A stretch of 64,000 bases of DNA from Rhodocollybia butyracea (taxonomy: Eukaryota; Basidiomycota; Agaricomycetes; Agaricales; Omphalotaceae), in contig JADNRY010000026.1 in assembly GCA_015501585.1 (NCBI GenBank), positions 248,001 to 312,000 on the forward strand, read 5' to 3'. This document shows, one piece after another, positions 50,001 through 61,546 of this stretch. The notes beneath the pieces are model-generated. The model had not been told where the DNA came from. It searched no databases and saw only the letters and a list, made by a program, of their open reading frames with translations. Within the stretch, counting starts at the first letter, position 1, and each line of letters begins with the position of its first letter. The position numbers and the translations under genes were made by a program.

Positions 50001-52560
50001 AGACCAGGGGGGTGATATCACTGCACAGCGGCAAGCGTATAAGTGAGACCCAATGTGACACCGTTGGGACACTGGTGAGGACCGACTTGGAGGTAGTAGA
50101 GGTGCTGGACTGGGAAAGTGGGCGGCCCCTCCTCCTGTGGCTTGCGCCTCCCGTGTAGGAGGGCCAGTCTAGACTAGCCACTCTGACCTTCAATTTTCGA
50201 GGGAAGGTCAGCATCCACTAGTTTGAGCCAGCTCATGTATACACTTGAACCAAGTCCAATCTATTCAAGGTGGGAAAGTTTCAAAGTAAGGCCCGAAGTA
50301 TTCTAAGTGAGAATAGGTCTTCTAGTGAGATCTTATGGGATTACAAGTACCAACAAGTGCGCAAGTACTAGAGAGATGATAAGGCTTATTAGAAGGTGAT
50401 GAAAGAGTCCAAGGACTCGTTTTAAGTAATTAGTCCTTTAAATACAAGTAAGAAGTTTAAAATGAATAAATGATTTATCGAAATAAGTAACTATTACTTA
50501 CCTATTTAGTAAGTCTGTAAATCCATAGTACTTACTTACAAGTCATGCTACATGCCAACTACATGCACAACTGGATATGTAGTCTGGCAAATCACACTTG
50601 CCATGACCACAGCAAAGTATTTACCAGCTGTTCTGTCACTGACTGGCTGATAAAAGGTACTGTGCTCATGACAGCCTACAGGGATGTCGACTATCTGTAT
50701 GGTCTGTGTCAGGGGAGTTTGGCTCCCGCTATCACATTCACGCATGGGCAATGTTTCTCCCTTTCTCTATCCGTATTCCGTCGGTACTAAATAAGTATTT
50801 TTCCTTTATCATTCGCTAAATTACTTTACCGAGTCATTGTACTTAATATAGAGTAGATTTGGCTTTGCACCCTGGCAGTTGTTTCACTCGATGTGTCACT
50901 GGAGTTGGGGATAGCGAGTTAACTAGTTTCACAAGGGAGAAGAATGACTACAGAATATGGAGATGTTTGTTTGAGAGCTAGAAGAGAACTGAGATCTGCA
51001 CATATTTTTCAGTTTAGTTTAAAATAGTGACACAAGTACTGGAGATCATGGCAAGGATCATGGCTGGACTACAATTAACTTTGAGCACAAGTTTCTATTA
51101 CTGGACCTGCAGGCAATTATGACTTCAGATTTAGTGGGCATATTAGTTAAACTCATCACATTTCAGGATCCGGTTCATCAGGCTGTGATTTTTTTGAAGC
51201 TGGCCTTGCATTTTGTATCATGTAGCTCTGCTGAGAGTACTAATTGGAAGACTCGGAAACAGTACTAAGTATATGGGTAGTGCTTTGATTATTGTTTCCG
51301 ACAGTATTGAATAGTCATGGGTAAGTATTAGAGAGGAAGGGGTCCACTGCCAGTATGCCCAAGGCTCGCTGGCTAGCGGTAAAGCTGGTAGTATTAGGTT
51401 AAGCTACTATGCTATGTACAGGCTAATCTAGTGTACTTTCCATCACGTGGCCTGGCTCCAGTGATGGACAGGTGGACGCGACACGTTCTATCTGTTCCAG
51501 CATACACAGGGCACTTAGCCTTGTATTTTAGCCTTGTATTCTTAACTTAGGGCATTCAACGAAGAGAGTAACGAGAAGATATTTGTAAACGGCGGCGATA
51601 AATAAATAGGATTAGATTTACATAATTACAATGAGTGCCCGAGGTCCATGTCCCGATTTGGCACCATCAGTTCGGCTACGTCAAAAATGATGATCCGACG
51701 TGGCAGGCCCTTCTTGCTTTCCATATTTTCATGCTGCGGGGCTGTGCTTTGCGGGCTCTAACCGTGAATGCACGATGGACTATGCCGTGTCGTCATATAC
51801 ACCTACTATAGCAGCTCTTTTAAGAGCTCGAGAAATTTCAAGCGATATAATGGAGTCTGTTAACATCAAGCTATTGGCAGTCGCACAACCAACTACTCCA
51901 GGAAACACCGCCTTGCCAAAAACAAAAGATGAAATGCATATACTTGAGTCAATCGTTCCAGATGATTGTCTGATTAAGATGCATTCACGAGGAAGTGTTT
52001 GTTCCAAGTCCAAGCTTGCGGACACGAACAGCAACGTCACGGTGTCTCAAGTTATAGAACAACTACCTAGAACCTCTATCTTACATCTTGCTTGCCATGG
52101 ACATCAAGATATAGCTTCTCCATTGAACAGCGGTTTTGTTCTGGAAGATGGGCTTCTAACTGTCCGCAAACTCTTTGAAACGCAGATCCCACATGCACAA
52201 CTTGCCTTCCTCAGTGCATGCTCAACAGCAACAGGTGATCAGAACTTGCCTGATGAACCAATCCACCTGGGTACCACAATGTTATTTGCTGGGTTCCCCA
52301 GTGTCATTGCTACCCTCTGGTAAGCCTGGCTTTGTGAGATTCCAGGACTTTAACAAAATCTTGAACTTAGGCCTATGGGTGACAGCGATGGACCCGACAT
52401 TGCCAGCGATGTCCACACATCTCTTTGCAACCGTTCCTTACATACATGGTGCCTTAGTGGTGATAGCATTGCTTATGCCCTAGATGAGGCAGTCAGGAAT
52501 CTGATTGAAAGAGATGTAAAACCAAGTCGATGGGCAACATACATTCACATGGGATGCTAG
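47063..52560 (+). pseudogene. TPR-CHAT caspase-like protease gene, split by a 2.2-kb transposon
   Basis: Host exons 47063-49396, 49445-49515 continuing at 51732-52319, and 52371-52560 total 3183 nt (1060 residues undisturbed), all in phase once the insert and one target copy are ignored. Residues 5-20 form a hydrophobic anchor (RIVLFLFSLVIRWFI). About 50-560 are TPR-like helical repeats (AINSVQEALQIHPKR; AIELYHKALQVNSS). The C-terminal CHAT domain begins after PRIHWCPTGDYVFFPFH and holds the catalytic His (HLACHG) and Cys (FLSACSTATGD), ending SRWATYIHMGC. CHAT peptidases are clan CD relatives of caspases and separase. The element at 49516-51725 lies between the start of CHAT and its catalytic dyad, so the first piece lacks the active site. 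As it stands the 5' ORF stops at 49417, 784 residues if unspliced. Confidence 0.85.
49516..51725. mobile_element. 2.2-kb long-TIR DNA transposon, apparently non-autonomous
   Basis: Terminal inverted repeats of about 85 bp (roughly 49516-49601 and 51640-51725) differ at only a few positions and begin TATGGAAAGCAAGAAGGGCC. They are flanked by TTTTCA at 49510-49515 and 51726-51731. Because the terminal bases are palindromic, the duplication could also be counted as 4 bp. Internal DNA has only short ORFs with no transposase motif, so the superfamily is unresolved. Confidence 0.8.
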
Positions 52561-52943
52561 TAGTACTGATTTTATTGCCAGTAAACATCTCATTCTCACA
52601 ACATTCTCAGGCAAACCGGTAAGTAGTAGTATTATAAGTATGACAGAAGTAAGTGTCGAGTTCTGAGTTCTGACTCCTGACAATGTACTTATCCTAGGCG
52701 CCATGGCAATGGAAACCCGGGAGAGACCCGTCGACGAGGTTGGGGATTTTGTGCTGATCCTTCCTGAGAATACAAATTATCCTCTTCGCTCTACAATAAG
52801 TAAAATAAAAGAAAATCATGTATCACAATTTAAAAACCCTAAATGTATCTTGATATCTAGTAAATATGCCAGTTTGTGTTTACTTTAGGAGCAGTGTTAC
52901 AATTCAGTTGAATAGTCCATCACTACTAAAGAGCTGTTATATC
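52561..52943. other. Convergent spacer
   Basis: Between the CHAT stop and the F-box pseudogene end. A short ORF at 52703-52888 has no known domain. Confidence 0.45.
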
Positions 52944-54661
52944 TTAAAATGGAAAACCAGCTTTGCGGCATATGTTGACTACTTCAACAGAAAGTCTAAA
53001 TCCTGCTATCTCCAAAAGATGTAAAGGTCTATAAATCTCGCCAAGATCTAGCATTGACTTTTCTGTAAGGTTCCAGGGTTTCGATATAAGCGACCTCAAA
53101 GGCTCAATTCCTGTACGTTGCGCGACATCTGCATTGAGCAAACATCGCGACTCGACCATATCAACAAAGGCTACATCATCAAACACATTTCCCCCATAAT
53201 TCAAGCACAGATGCTGCAGCTTGGGAAGGAGAGGTGTAGAAGATGGATGCAGAGTGCTCGGCATGAAGCTATGAAAACTTTGAACCAAAGCGGGGGTTAT
53301 AGTTCTGGAGGGAGCGAAGAGGTCATGGGCATCTTCAATAGTCAGCGATGTCAGCGAAGGAAGTCGCCTGAAAAGTGCAACAAGGTCTTTATCGGAGGGG
53401 GCTAGAGCACGGATGGAAAGGGTTGTTAAGGAACAGGAAGATCTGGATAAAAAAGATTCTAGGCCTTGTTGAAACCACTTCAATTGCACTACATCATTGG
53501 TCTGCTCCCTTTCCAAAGTCAAGGAGGTCAAGGAGGGGCAAATGAATGACGTTAACACAGCACTCAGTAGTCTCAATTTTTCATGGCTTCCTTTGACAAT
53601 GATGGACAGAGACCTGAGACGCGTAAACGGCTTTGGGGGAAACACTACTACATGAGGAAGTTTGCAGGTGCCTTGTCGCAAGACTAGCGAAATAAGGTTG
53701 GGCGCAAAGTCCAATACTGTACTCAACTGTTTCGGAACATGAACGTCAAGAGACGTTAGCTGCAGCCAAGAAAATTCTGGCAATTTGATGGAATAATCAG
53801 CTATTATGATTGAGTCGAGTTTGGGGGCGTTCCTAAAAATCTCCAAAATTTTGTGCTCGATTTGATCAAATTCCAGTCGTTCCAGTACTGGGAAGACGGT
53901 TGGGGGATTCGCACAAGACTGAGCTGAGAATTTAATAAAGCCAATGAACTACAATATTTGTCATCGATGTGAGCGTTGCCCAAGAATAGAAAATGCAGCA
54001 TGATAACGTGGCAGCGCGGTTTCCCTGGCGTCTATCTTCAATGTGAGCGGTAAACCGCCAGACCGTTCGAGGTAAAGCTTCAGAGTGCTAAAGAATCGAC
54101 CGTTTTTACGCGCCGGTCATCTGCCATGTGGCCTATGACAAGCAACAACCGCGACCAAAGGCTGGGGCAGGACATGGCAAGCCCACACCACGGAGAACAA
54201 ACAGCGCTGAGAGTCAATGCTGGGGTAGCCGTCAAATCATCCTTAACATTTTTATAGAGTACACTGGCTGTGTTGGTATACTCGCGCACCACGTTGTCCT
54301 GAGATACTTGCTCGAAGATCGAGAGGAGAGTCTCTCTGGGAATTTTTCGGAACGGAGAAGTGAGGGAACGGAGTTTTGACTGATATTCGTTCACCCGTCG
54401 TTGTTGAGATGAAAGGAAGCGGATGTGGAGCTGCAGGCGGGATATTTCGGAAGCGTAATCCTCGTAGTCTTTCTCGAGGGACGAGATGATTTCATCTACT
54501 CCTTCTGAGGCGGCGGCGCCAAAGTCCGAGCGCAGCCTTTTGTTTATGTTATGAATATCGACGTTAATGCGTGGCACAAAGCTGGTAGAGCCACATGCAA
54601 AGCATTTCGAGGTTGGTGCACCACTCTGAGAAATCGGCATAGTGAAGATCTGTGAAGGCAT
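52944..54661 (-). pseudogene. Decayed F-box/LRR-type gene
   Basis: The first part (54080-54661) has a CxxC leader (CFACGS), a short coiled coil and an agaric F-box (FRKIPRETLLSIFEQV; LSAVCSPWCGLAMSCPSLWSRLLL). It hits a stop at 54080, where the expected family continuation (LKLYLERSGGLPLTL, then ILGQRSHR) lies in another frame, so an indel of about 2 nt is inferred near 54083. Two in-frame stops then follow near 53962-53976, one at a position where relatives have Trp. After that the LRR-like part is open from 53936 to 52944. Three lesions without intron signals make it a pseudogene. Its intact relatives are presumed SCF adaptors. Confidence 0.75.
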
Positions 54662-55102
54662 GAGATAAATTACTTGATAAAAAGCTGGAGCAACTTACTC
54701 TATGGATGCTAAAGCTGGTGAACAAGACTGATGGTTAATTAACGCGTTACATCACGCGTTTGATCGCCCTGAAAAGGCCAACCGGGCCGCTAATAGCGCA
54801 GCATTTTGTGTGTACCATAGCCAAAAATTGACAGCTGTTGACGCAGAACCTATCCTTTCAAGTCAGGACTTCCGCTTTTTTGAACCTGAGTCCTATTTAA
54901 CACTGTACAAGCTCTACCTATCGAATTCTAGTGCTCTAGGTAAAGTCCATCTGAGCCCAGGACACAAACAGAGGAATTGGAGTATAAAACGAAAGGATAA
55001 GTATACATTTTATTCTGAATAAATACATAATGATAATAAAAGTGTAGACATCAACGAGGGTTGTCATTGACTCCCGAGTCAACCCGAAATCGTAAAGCAA
55101 GG
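54662..55102. other. Spacer, no gene
   Basis: Includes the presumed promoter of the F-box pseudogene and the 3' flank of the DUF6533-type gene; no supported feature. Confidence 0.45.
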
Positions 55103-56943
55103 TCAAATATTCCCATTTCTTTCTAACGATTCCGTCCAGTATTGACTAGGCAGAGCAGTTACACCCGGCCCAGTCCATCGCTCAAACTCTCCCTTCTCAC
55201 TAACCATTGTCGACGTTGAATCGACCTCATCATCCATCATCATCCCCAGAACAAACGGATCATCGGACACAATAATCTCCCTCTCGTATTCCTCGTCTAA
55301 GTTAAACTCTTGAGATACCGGAGATCGAAGTGATGATCCTAGTGTCCCAATCATTTTGGATGCCAATCGACCATTGTTGATTGTTCCGCTTCCTGCGTTG
55401 CTGGAATCATCGTAACAGATTGCGCGAAGATTCAGCATGAAACGGCAGACGAGGACCACGCGAAGACTTTGGAGGAAGGGCACACTAAGGATGGCACACT
55501 ATGAAGCGCGTATAAAGACTCACGCGACAAGGAGGTTCTGGACGAGACAGAGATTTTGGACAAACTCAGTAGAAGGGCCCTACATACCGATCAATTCAAC
55601 GATGAACCCAGTGGAAAAATAACCCATGCGTACAAAGAAAGTGATCTAGAAGGACAAAGGGAAGAGTTAGAACAGATAACATCACAGGCTACCGAATGAA
55701 AAATCACCAGAACTAGTAGCATATCAATCCCAGCCAAAATGGCGAGCACGCTGAGAGACTAAAGTCAGTAATGCATTTGAAATGGGGTTACGAGCGTTGT
55801 CATACAGAAACAGAATGGTTCCTAAAGCGCAGTCAGCTTGATACACTTCAAAGTGAGGACTAGTTTACCATCTCGCAGTAAAAGCCGGCTGAAACGAGGA
55901 CCTCTAGCACCTTGTTGTCCTCTAAACTTGAAGGTTTTCCTCACCGTAACGAAAGCGACAAGGCTTTCCGCCACGATCAATGTTCCGTCTTCAAGCACTT
56001 GAACTAGAATGAAAAAGTAAGCTTTACTCCGAACGAGGGTGCATGTCCTTACCTCTGTGATGCGACAGAAACCAGTAAACGTCAACACTAGTCGTTATTT
56101 CGGAAGGGATCTACGCACATCATGCTGGCCTTGTCGCTCAATGGCGTTTCTCCTGCACATCCGTTGTGATGAACGTTGTCAATTGTCAAACTCGACGCCG
56201 CGAATTGATACTGTGCATCCACCTTTAGTTGATGAAGGAATGAGCAATAATCCAAGAGCCTACCGTATTGATCGTAATTGGCCAGATACACAGGATTAAG
56301 ACGATGGAAAACAGTGTCCAGTTTCGTCCAGATATGGCCAATATCCGTAGAGCCGAGAATACTTTTGATAAATTTAGATTGCAGGTATTCCAAAATCGAA
56401 CAAAATGCTCACAGGCAAGCCCCGCTGTCCTGAGGATAGCTGGAAAAGCGACAAGACGGATAGTCGCAAGACATCTGACGTGAAGGGATGTCAGTAAGGA
56501 CAGTAGTAATAGTGATTATTAGTACCCCTACGATGACAGAGTCAGCGAAACACATCATGGAGCAGTAGACACACATCCATACCTTAACTCCCAGAAACGG
56601 TGATATATCAACTGTCTCAACTGCATACTCAAATATTCCCCCATAACGAATAAGAAAGTACAGTATTGAGGCGCCGGTGATCTTGCGTTCCCATACTTGA
56701 CGCTTCTCCTCTGAGAGGCAGATTAGGGCGTCCCAAATGAGCAAGGCTGGTAATGAGAGTCAGATTTCGTCAAGAATATCGATAGTTTGAGAATGCTTAC
56801 CCAAACCGGCTACTATAGAGCAGTTGTCGGCACTGTCGTCGTCGATAAGTGTTAGCAAGAGGTGTCAGTAGTCTAGAAGCACTAAAAAACACCTACATAA
56901 GTTCCGAGAAAGACGTGGAGAGACTCGGCGTGGCGTCTGCCAT
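55103..56943 (-). CDS. DUF6533-type multi-pass membrane protein, multi-exon
   Basis: Exons 56897-56943, 56801-56832 and at least 56583-56746 join in frame. They encode the N-terminal signature of this Agaricomycete family (ALLIWDALICLSEE then VWERKITGASILYFLIRYGG). Later exons, with approximate borders, carry LFSALRILAISGRNW at about 56330, a hydrophobic helix (LFSIVLILCIWPITIN), GTLIVAESLVAFVTVRKTF at about 55960, LLLRDG at about 55875, and the last exon (55103-55480) with VCRFMLNLRA and an acidic tail. Members have about seven predicted helices and unknown function. The junction after exon 3 needs a change of phase that I could resolve only with a weak donor, so either that exon border is wrong or the gene has a lesion there. 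Confidence 0.65.
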
Positions 56944-59900
56944 ATTGTTACGGGGGCAAGCGCAGAGGAAAAGGTACAATCCAAATCTCTTAAATAAGTG
57001 TACGATCCTGATGATCATAGTGAAAGAATGAACAGCCTCGTATACCAAACTCCTATTCGGCATATTGCTTCCAGTTCAATCTCAGGAACTGTGGATCATG
57101 TTTCGTGCCATTCTTATGACAGAGAGCAGAGGATGCGGCAAGGACGATGTTTGTGGAGTACCAAAAAGGTATGGCCAATAGTGACTATGCGGTGCACATG
57201 GAAGATGACTAGGTGTGAATCGAAAATAAGTACAGAACAATACAGCTGAGGGGCCATCCAATAGTAACAAATTTCCCTACATAAAAGTTGGATATCAAAA
57301 GAGAGTTATGAAGGAAGAGCGCTGCCTGGAGTCGTTGAGCACCGGGACTCCTAGACCAAAGGTAATTCTAGGTCTCGGGCCTCAAAATCATGGTTCCAGA
57401 TGTCATGAGCTGCTCCTCATCATCACATGTGGAGCTGGCAATAAATTATCAGATTAACGCTGGATACATGACACGCCGAATCGAAGTCTCCGCGATAAGA
57501 TGGAAAGGTTTCGATGGAGAGGCAGTACATACACCCACTAAAGTGGAGTATATTCTATAAACTGTTGCGCCCTTGATCGTCCGGTTCTCTAGCCCGGTTG
57601 AGTACCGCTTAAGTGTCTGAAAAGCCACGATGCGCCTAACATCTAGAAACGAAGCGCTCTTGCTTGAATATTTGAAAACACCCTTGGAATTGCAAGTTTT
57701 GGTTTAATCGGAATGGAATTGGTAGTTTCTTAAGAACGATTCTTCAAGGCATGACGGGAATGAAATCGAAACACACAAGCTTCCTAGAGGATCAAAGAAT
57801 CAGCAGGAATAAGCCGCGGAAGTACTTGGGACAAAGCATACGCACGGATAGTAGATAATGATGCCAAAGATACGACCAACGTCTCACGAATTGAGGCTCA
57901 GGAAATAAGGAGCCCTGAATTTCGAGCGCCTGAATTGAGGATGGCACCTCGAAGAACATCGACAAAACAGGTAAGTGAACTGTTTGACACCTGCCCAACA
58001 AACTCGACCAATCTGCCCAGACCAAAGGTCAAGTCGATATCGATAGACGAAATGGAAAGCAACGAGCTTCGGCTGCCCGGCGTTCAGATCTAGAGGAATG
58101 GCATCAAGTCCTTGGCTCGCCATAAACCGGAATCTTTCTTTCGTTTCAAGATAGAGACCCAAGGCGCGACATGATATAAGTGGCGTAGAGAAAGTTGAGT
58201 TGATAGAAGGAGAAACGAATGATTGTAATAAGTACCCCTGGACTGCGTCCGTGGGCAGGCTGAACCTGGACTGAACATGGTGGTGAAGATGAATCTTATT
58301 TTTAGCACGTGCCTCCCTTCCTCGAACAGTCGCGTGTTCAATCAAGAAAAGAGTAGGCCTCATCATTTTGACGACCAAGATTAAAGTACCAAATTCAGGC
58401 CAAACTAATGGTCAGAACACCTTACACACATTATGTACACGCGCCATTTCCCACTCTCGATATCAGCTTTACCTCTAAGTAACACGAGAAATTACACTTG
58501 AGCTGTGACTAACACCGCCGCATTCTAGCCATCCACTCCGCCGTACTTGTAGCGCCTACAAATACGGAACGCAACACTGCTGAACCGGGGTTTTTCTGAG
58601 TCCTCGGCAATACCGACGAAGGCCAGATATCCATAAATCGTATATGGCAGCATGAACAGATCCACCGACAGTTGTGATTGTCCATTGGATGACAGCGTGT
58701 TCGGTTTCTTCCTTACCTGTTATGTATCAGTTGACGAAACAGAAGCGAATATGGGAACTTACTAACCCAGGCCCGCAGCAGATAGCGGATATTGCAGACA
58801 AGAATTGGAGAGAAATCATCATTTTCGCCGAAGGCTAACACTGAAGTATTGAGCGTTGGACCGTAACAGTGATATGATGGAGTTTCAGAAGATAAACGAG
58901 AGCTCTGGCCTGAAGTGGTTGTTGGCGGAAGATCGGTTTGAAGTTGACGGGCCGCGGAAGAGTCTTTCTGCACTTGTTGCTTTATCTCTGCGAAACCATG
59001 GAGCACACAGGGCATCGAGAGCTGTTGAAAGCGATCGAGACTGTATATTCACGGTGTGCAAGTGATAGGCACTGTTGAACGTTTGAACGTTTGAACGTTG
59101 ACGCTGTCGTTTGCCAAGAACGACATGGTCGAAGATAGATCCAATCAAGGCAAGGAGAACATGAAGGACAGGATGCACGGTTCCAGTGATGATCTGACAC
59201 AAAATGGCAAGACGGATATGTCCCCACCCTTGTGATTAAGATAAGCAAGCAAGCGCACTGACGCTGGACAGATAGAATTTACCTGCTTTCGGTTTTCCTA
59301 ACATTCAGTCATGCACCAGTATAGCCGTAGAATTTTCGGTATACTCGACGGTGGGCAGCAATTTTGCAAAGACAGATTGAGGTAGCAGATTGAGGTTTTC
59401 TTGATTTGTTCACAGTGGAAGACACCAACAGGCGAACGGGTAGCAAAAGAGAGCTACGTCATAGCTAGGCAAAGAAGTATTCTCACAGTCACATGCTCGC
59501 GTGCGCTGTCGTAGCGAAGAAAAGTCGTTGCTATTGCCCAATGCCCAGGTCTCAACGAGTACTGAAGCGTATCATTTAGCGAGCGATAATTGATAATCGA
59601 CTATCTGCGGCCTCTACCTAGGCTACTTCGTACTTGAAAGCTGATTGTACTTGGATCTTGCTCAAATTGAGTATAGCCTCCTCATTTTCAGATGAATCAA
59701 AATCTGGTCACGAGTAATTATTTGGGTAACTCGGGGACATGTACTTAATATAATTAAACGTGTAGACAAGAAAAATGGTCTTGAAAAGGGTAGGAGATCG
59801 AATCCATCACCCCCCTCCATGAGCAGCTATGATCGGAAAAGGACCAGCCTGTCCGCGTTCAAGGACTTGAGGATACCGAGAGGTGGGCTAGGCTATTCGT

Positions 59901-60129
59901 CAGAGAAAACTCATTGAGCTAAAGTGTTTTACTAACGATTTCTAAGTCCTGAGTGCTGGGGTGGGATGGATGCATATCTAGTACAGCGATCGAGAGTAAG
60001 CAAGAACCAAAGCGCGTGTGATGCACATCTAGTACAGCGATTGATAGTAAGCAATAGCTAAATCGCGTGTACAGGCTACGCACCGTGTCTAGGCAGGGAA
60101 ATTGAACACCGTTTCAGGCAAAAAGAAGC
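56944..60129. other. Gene-poor stretch with unassigned ORFs
   Basis: No domain was recognised. The largest ORF is minus-strand 57884-58378 (164 codons). Minus-strand ORFs near 58713-59248 contain a hydrophobic segment (PVLHVLLALIGSIFDHVVLG) but no supported gene model. Confidence 0.4.
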
Positions 60130-60198
60130 TTGGCTTCAATCCCGACTTATGACTGAAAGGTCCCACCGAAGGGAACTGCAGAGCGGGACCGGACCAAG
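60130..60198. ncRNA. Structured repeat, copy 1
   Basis: Core CCGACTTATGACTGA followed by GGGAACTGCAGAGCGGG. Outer arms CTTGG and CCAAG pair, and an inner GGTCCC/GGGACC stem is also possible. Whether it is transcribed, and from which strand, is unknown. Confidence 0.4.
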
Positions 60199-60228
60199 GC
60201 CTTAGATAGGGCACCTTCCATGCAGGAG

Positions 60229-60278
60229 GTGGCGGTAAATATCTAGCAAGAGTGTGCTTGCTAAATATCGGCCGCCAC
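60229..60278. repeat. Imperfect hairpin beside copy 1
   Basis: GTGGCGG...CTAGCAAG and CTTGCT...CCGCCAC form an imperfect 20-22-bp stem around a six-base loop. It is unrelated in sequence to the seven-copy repeat. Confidence 0.55.
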
Positions 60279-60428
60279 TTACCGAAAGGAGGATTAAGAT
60301 CCTATGGCTAACTTACTATGAAGTCAAAAGTATATTTGATAAACAGTGCGTAGAATCTATCGGCTGTGGAGTGTATTAGCCTACAGTTGTTGGGTAAGAT
60401 AGCTCACATACCAGATTACTTTTTCGAT

Positions 60429-60497
60429 GGAAAGTAGCTCTCTGCCGACTTATGACTGACGGCCTCGAAGGGAACTGCAGTGCGGGGAGTACTTTCC
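60429..60497. ncRNA. Structured repeat, copy 2
   Basis: Same core as the other copies. Outer arms GGAAAGTA and TACTTTCC are perfectly complementary, with CTC/GAG and CTGC/GCAG inside. Confidence 0.45.
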
Positions 60498-60808
60498 ACC
60501 TATTCTGAAAGCATCATTGAGTTCAAAGGTTTATTTGAGGTCACGCAGATTGAACTTTATGCTTCGGCCCCTAGCTCAACGCATTAGCGTACGAAAACCA
60601 TCGAAAAAAGCATCACATACTTGAAGCATATTTACGTACCGGAAGACACTCGTAGGTGACCCACTGTAACATTGCGAGTGAGTGTTAGAGAGCGCCTTCC
60701 GGTACACATAGATAATATCACACAACAAAGATAGGAATCCTGTGTGAAGTTGTTTAGCATGTAAAACCGATCGAGAAAATGAAGACGTACATGAAAAGGA
60801 AATTGCCC

Positions 60809-60877
60809 GGAAGACGTTCACTGCCGACTTATGACTGACTGCCCAAAGTGGGAACTGCAGAGCGGGGAGCGTCCTCC
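60809..60877. ncRNA. Structured repeat, copy 3
   Basis: Same core. Outer arms GGAAGACG and CGTCCTCC pair with one mismatch. Confidence 0.45.
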
Positions 60878-61011
60878 GAAGCAGGAGCCTATGAGTACTG
60901 GAAAGGCAAGTTGCGCCTCGAGTTGTTGAGTTCACACGGAAATACACGAAAGCTAGCGAAAAAAACGACGGAAAGAGACATATAGAAGTTCGAGTAATTG
61001 CAGCAACAAAG

Positions 61012-61060
61012 ACCAGCTCGCTGCCGACTTATGACTGACTATGCAGAGCGGGGAGTGACC
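61012..61060. ncRNA. Structured repeat, copy 4 (short loop)
   Basis: CTCGCTGCCGACTTATGACT then ATGCAGAGCGGGGAG. It lacks most of the variable loop, and the outer arms pair only partly. With copy 5 it forms a tandem repeat of about 130 bp. Confidence 0.4.
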
Positions 61061-61141
61061 TGAGTCGCTATAGGTGGTTGAAGGAAGGGATACCGATGAA
61101 GATAAAAAGCATATAAGCACCTAGAAAGAGTATGTGACCCA

Positions 61142-61189
61142 GCCAGCTCGCTGCCGACTTATGACTGATGATGCAGAGCGGGGAGTGGC
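61142..61189. ncRNA. Structured repeat, copy 5 (short loop)
   Basis: Near-twin of copy 4, with outer arms GCCA and TGGC pairing. The flanking DNA (shared words around AGCACATAGAAAGAG) is also repeated. Confidence 0.4.
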
Positions 61190-61394
61190 GTGAGTCACTG
61201 TAGAGAATCAAAGAAAGGATATCGACGAGGGAAGAAGAGCGTATTAGCGCATAGAAAGAGTTTGGGGCCATTGAACCACTCTTTTGCGCATGGGGACGCC
61301 GCATTCGAATAAAACAGTCTGTTCAATGATTATTAAACGAGGCGCGTATACAAACCAATGGAAACGTACGCGGAAAAAGATATGATGGCGCGGA

Positions 61395-61469
61395 GAAGGG
61401 GCTCGCTACCGACTTATGACAGACGGTTCAACCTAGAGGAGTGAAAACTGCTGAGCGGGGAGCACCTTC
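61395..61469. ncRNA. Structured repeat, copy 6
   Basis: Variant core CCGACTTATGACAGA and AACTGCTGAGCGGGG. Outer arms GAAGG and CCTTC pair, followed by GCTC/GAGC. Confidence 0.4.
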
Positions 61470-61546
61470 CTGTGAACCCAATGAGTAAAGTATCGCTAAT
61501 CATCAAGGAAATTCATTTACTGCGTCAATCGCCGGACGAGGAGATT

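Noticed and set aside
57884..58378. 164-codon minus-strand ORF
   Set aside because: No recognisable domain, no supporting splice structure and biased composition; kept only as an unassigned ORF in the gene-poor stretch.
60576..61304. Recurring peptide SHKSA in minus-strand ORFs across the hairpin array
   Set aside because: It is the reverse reading of the repeated CGACTTATGACTGA core; frames around it are not conserved, so a repeat-encoded peptide is not supported.
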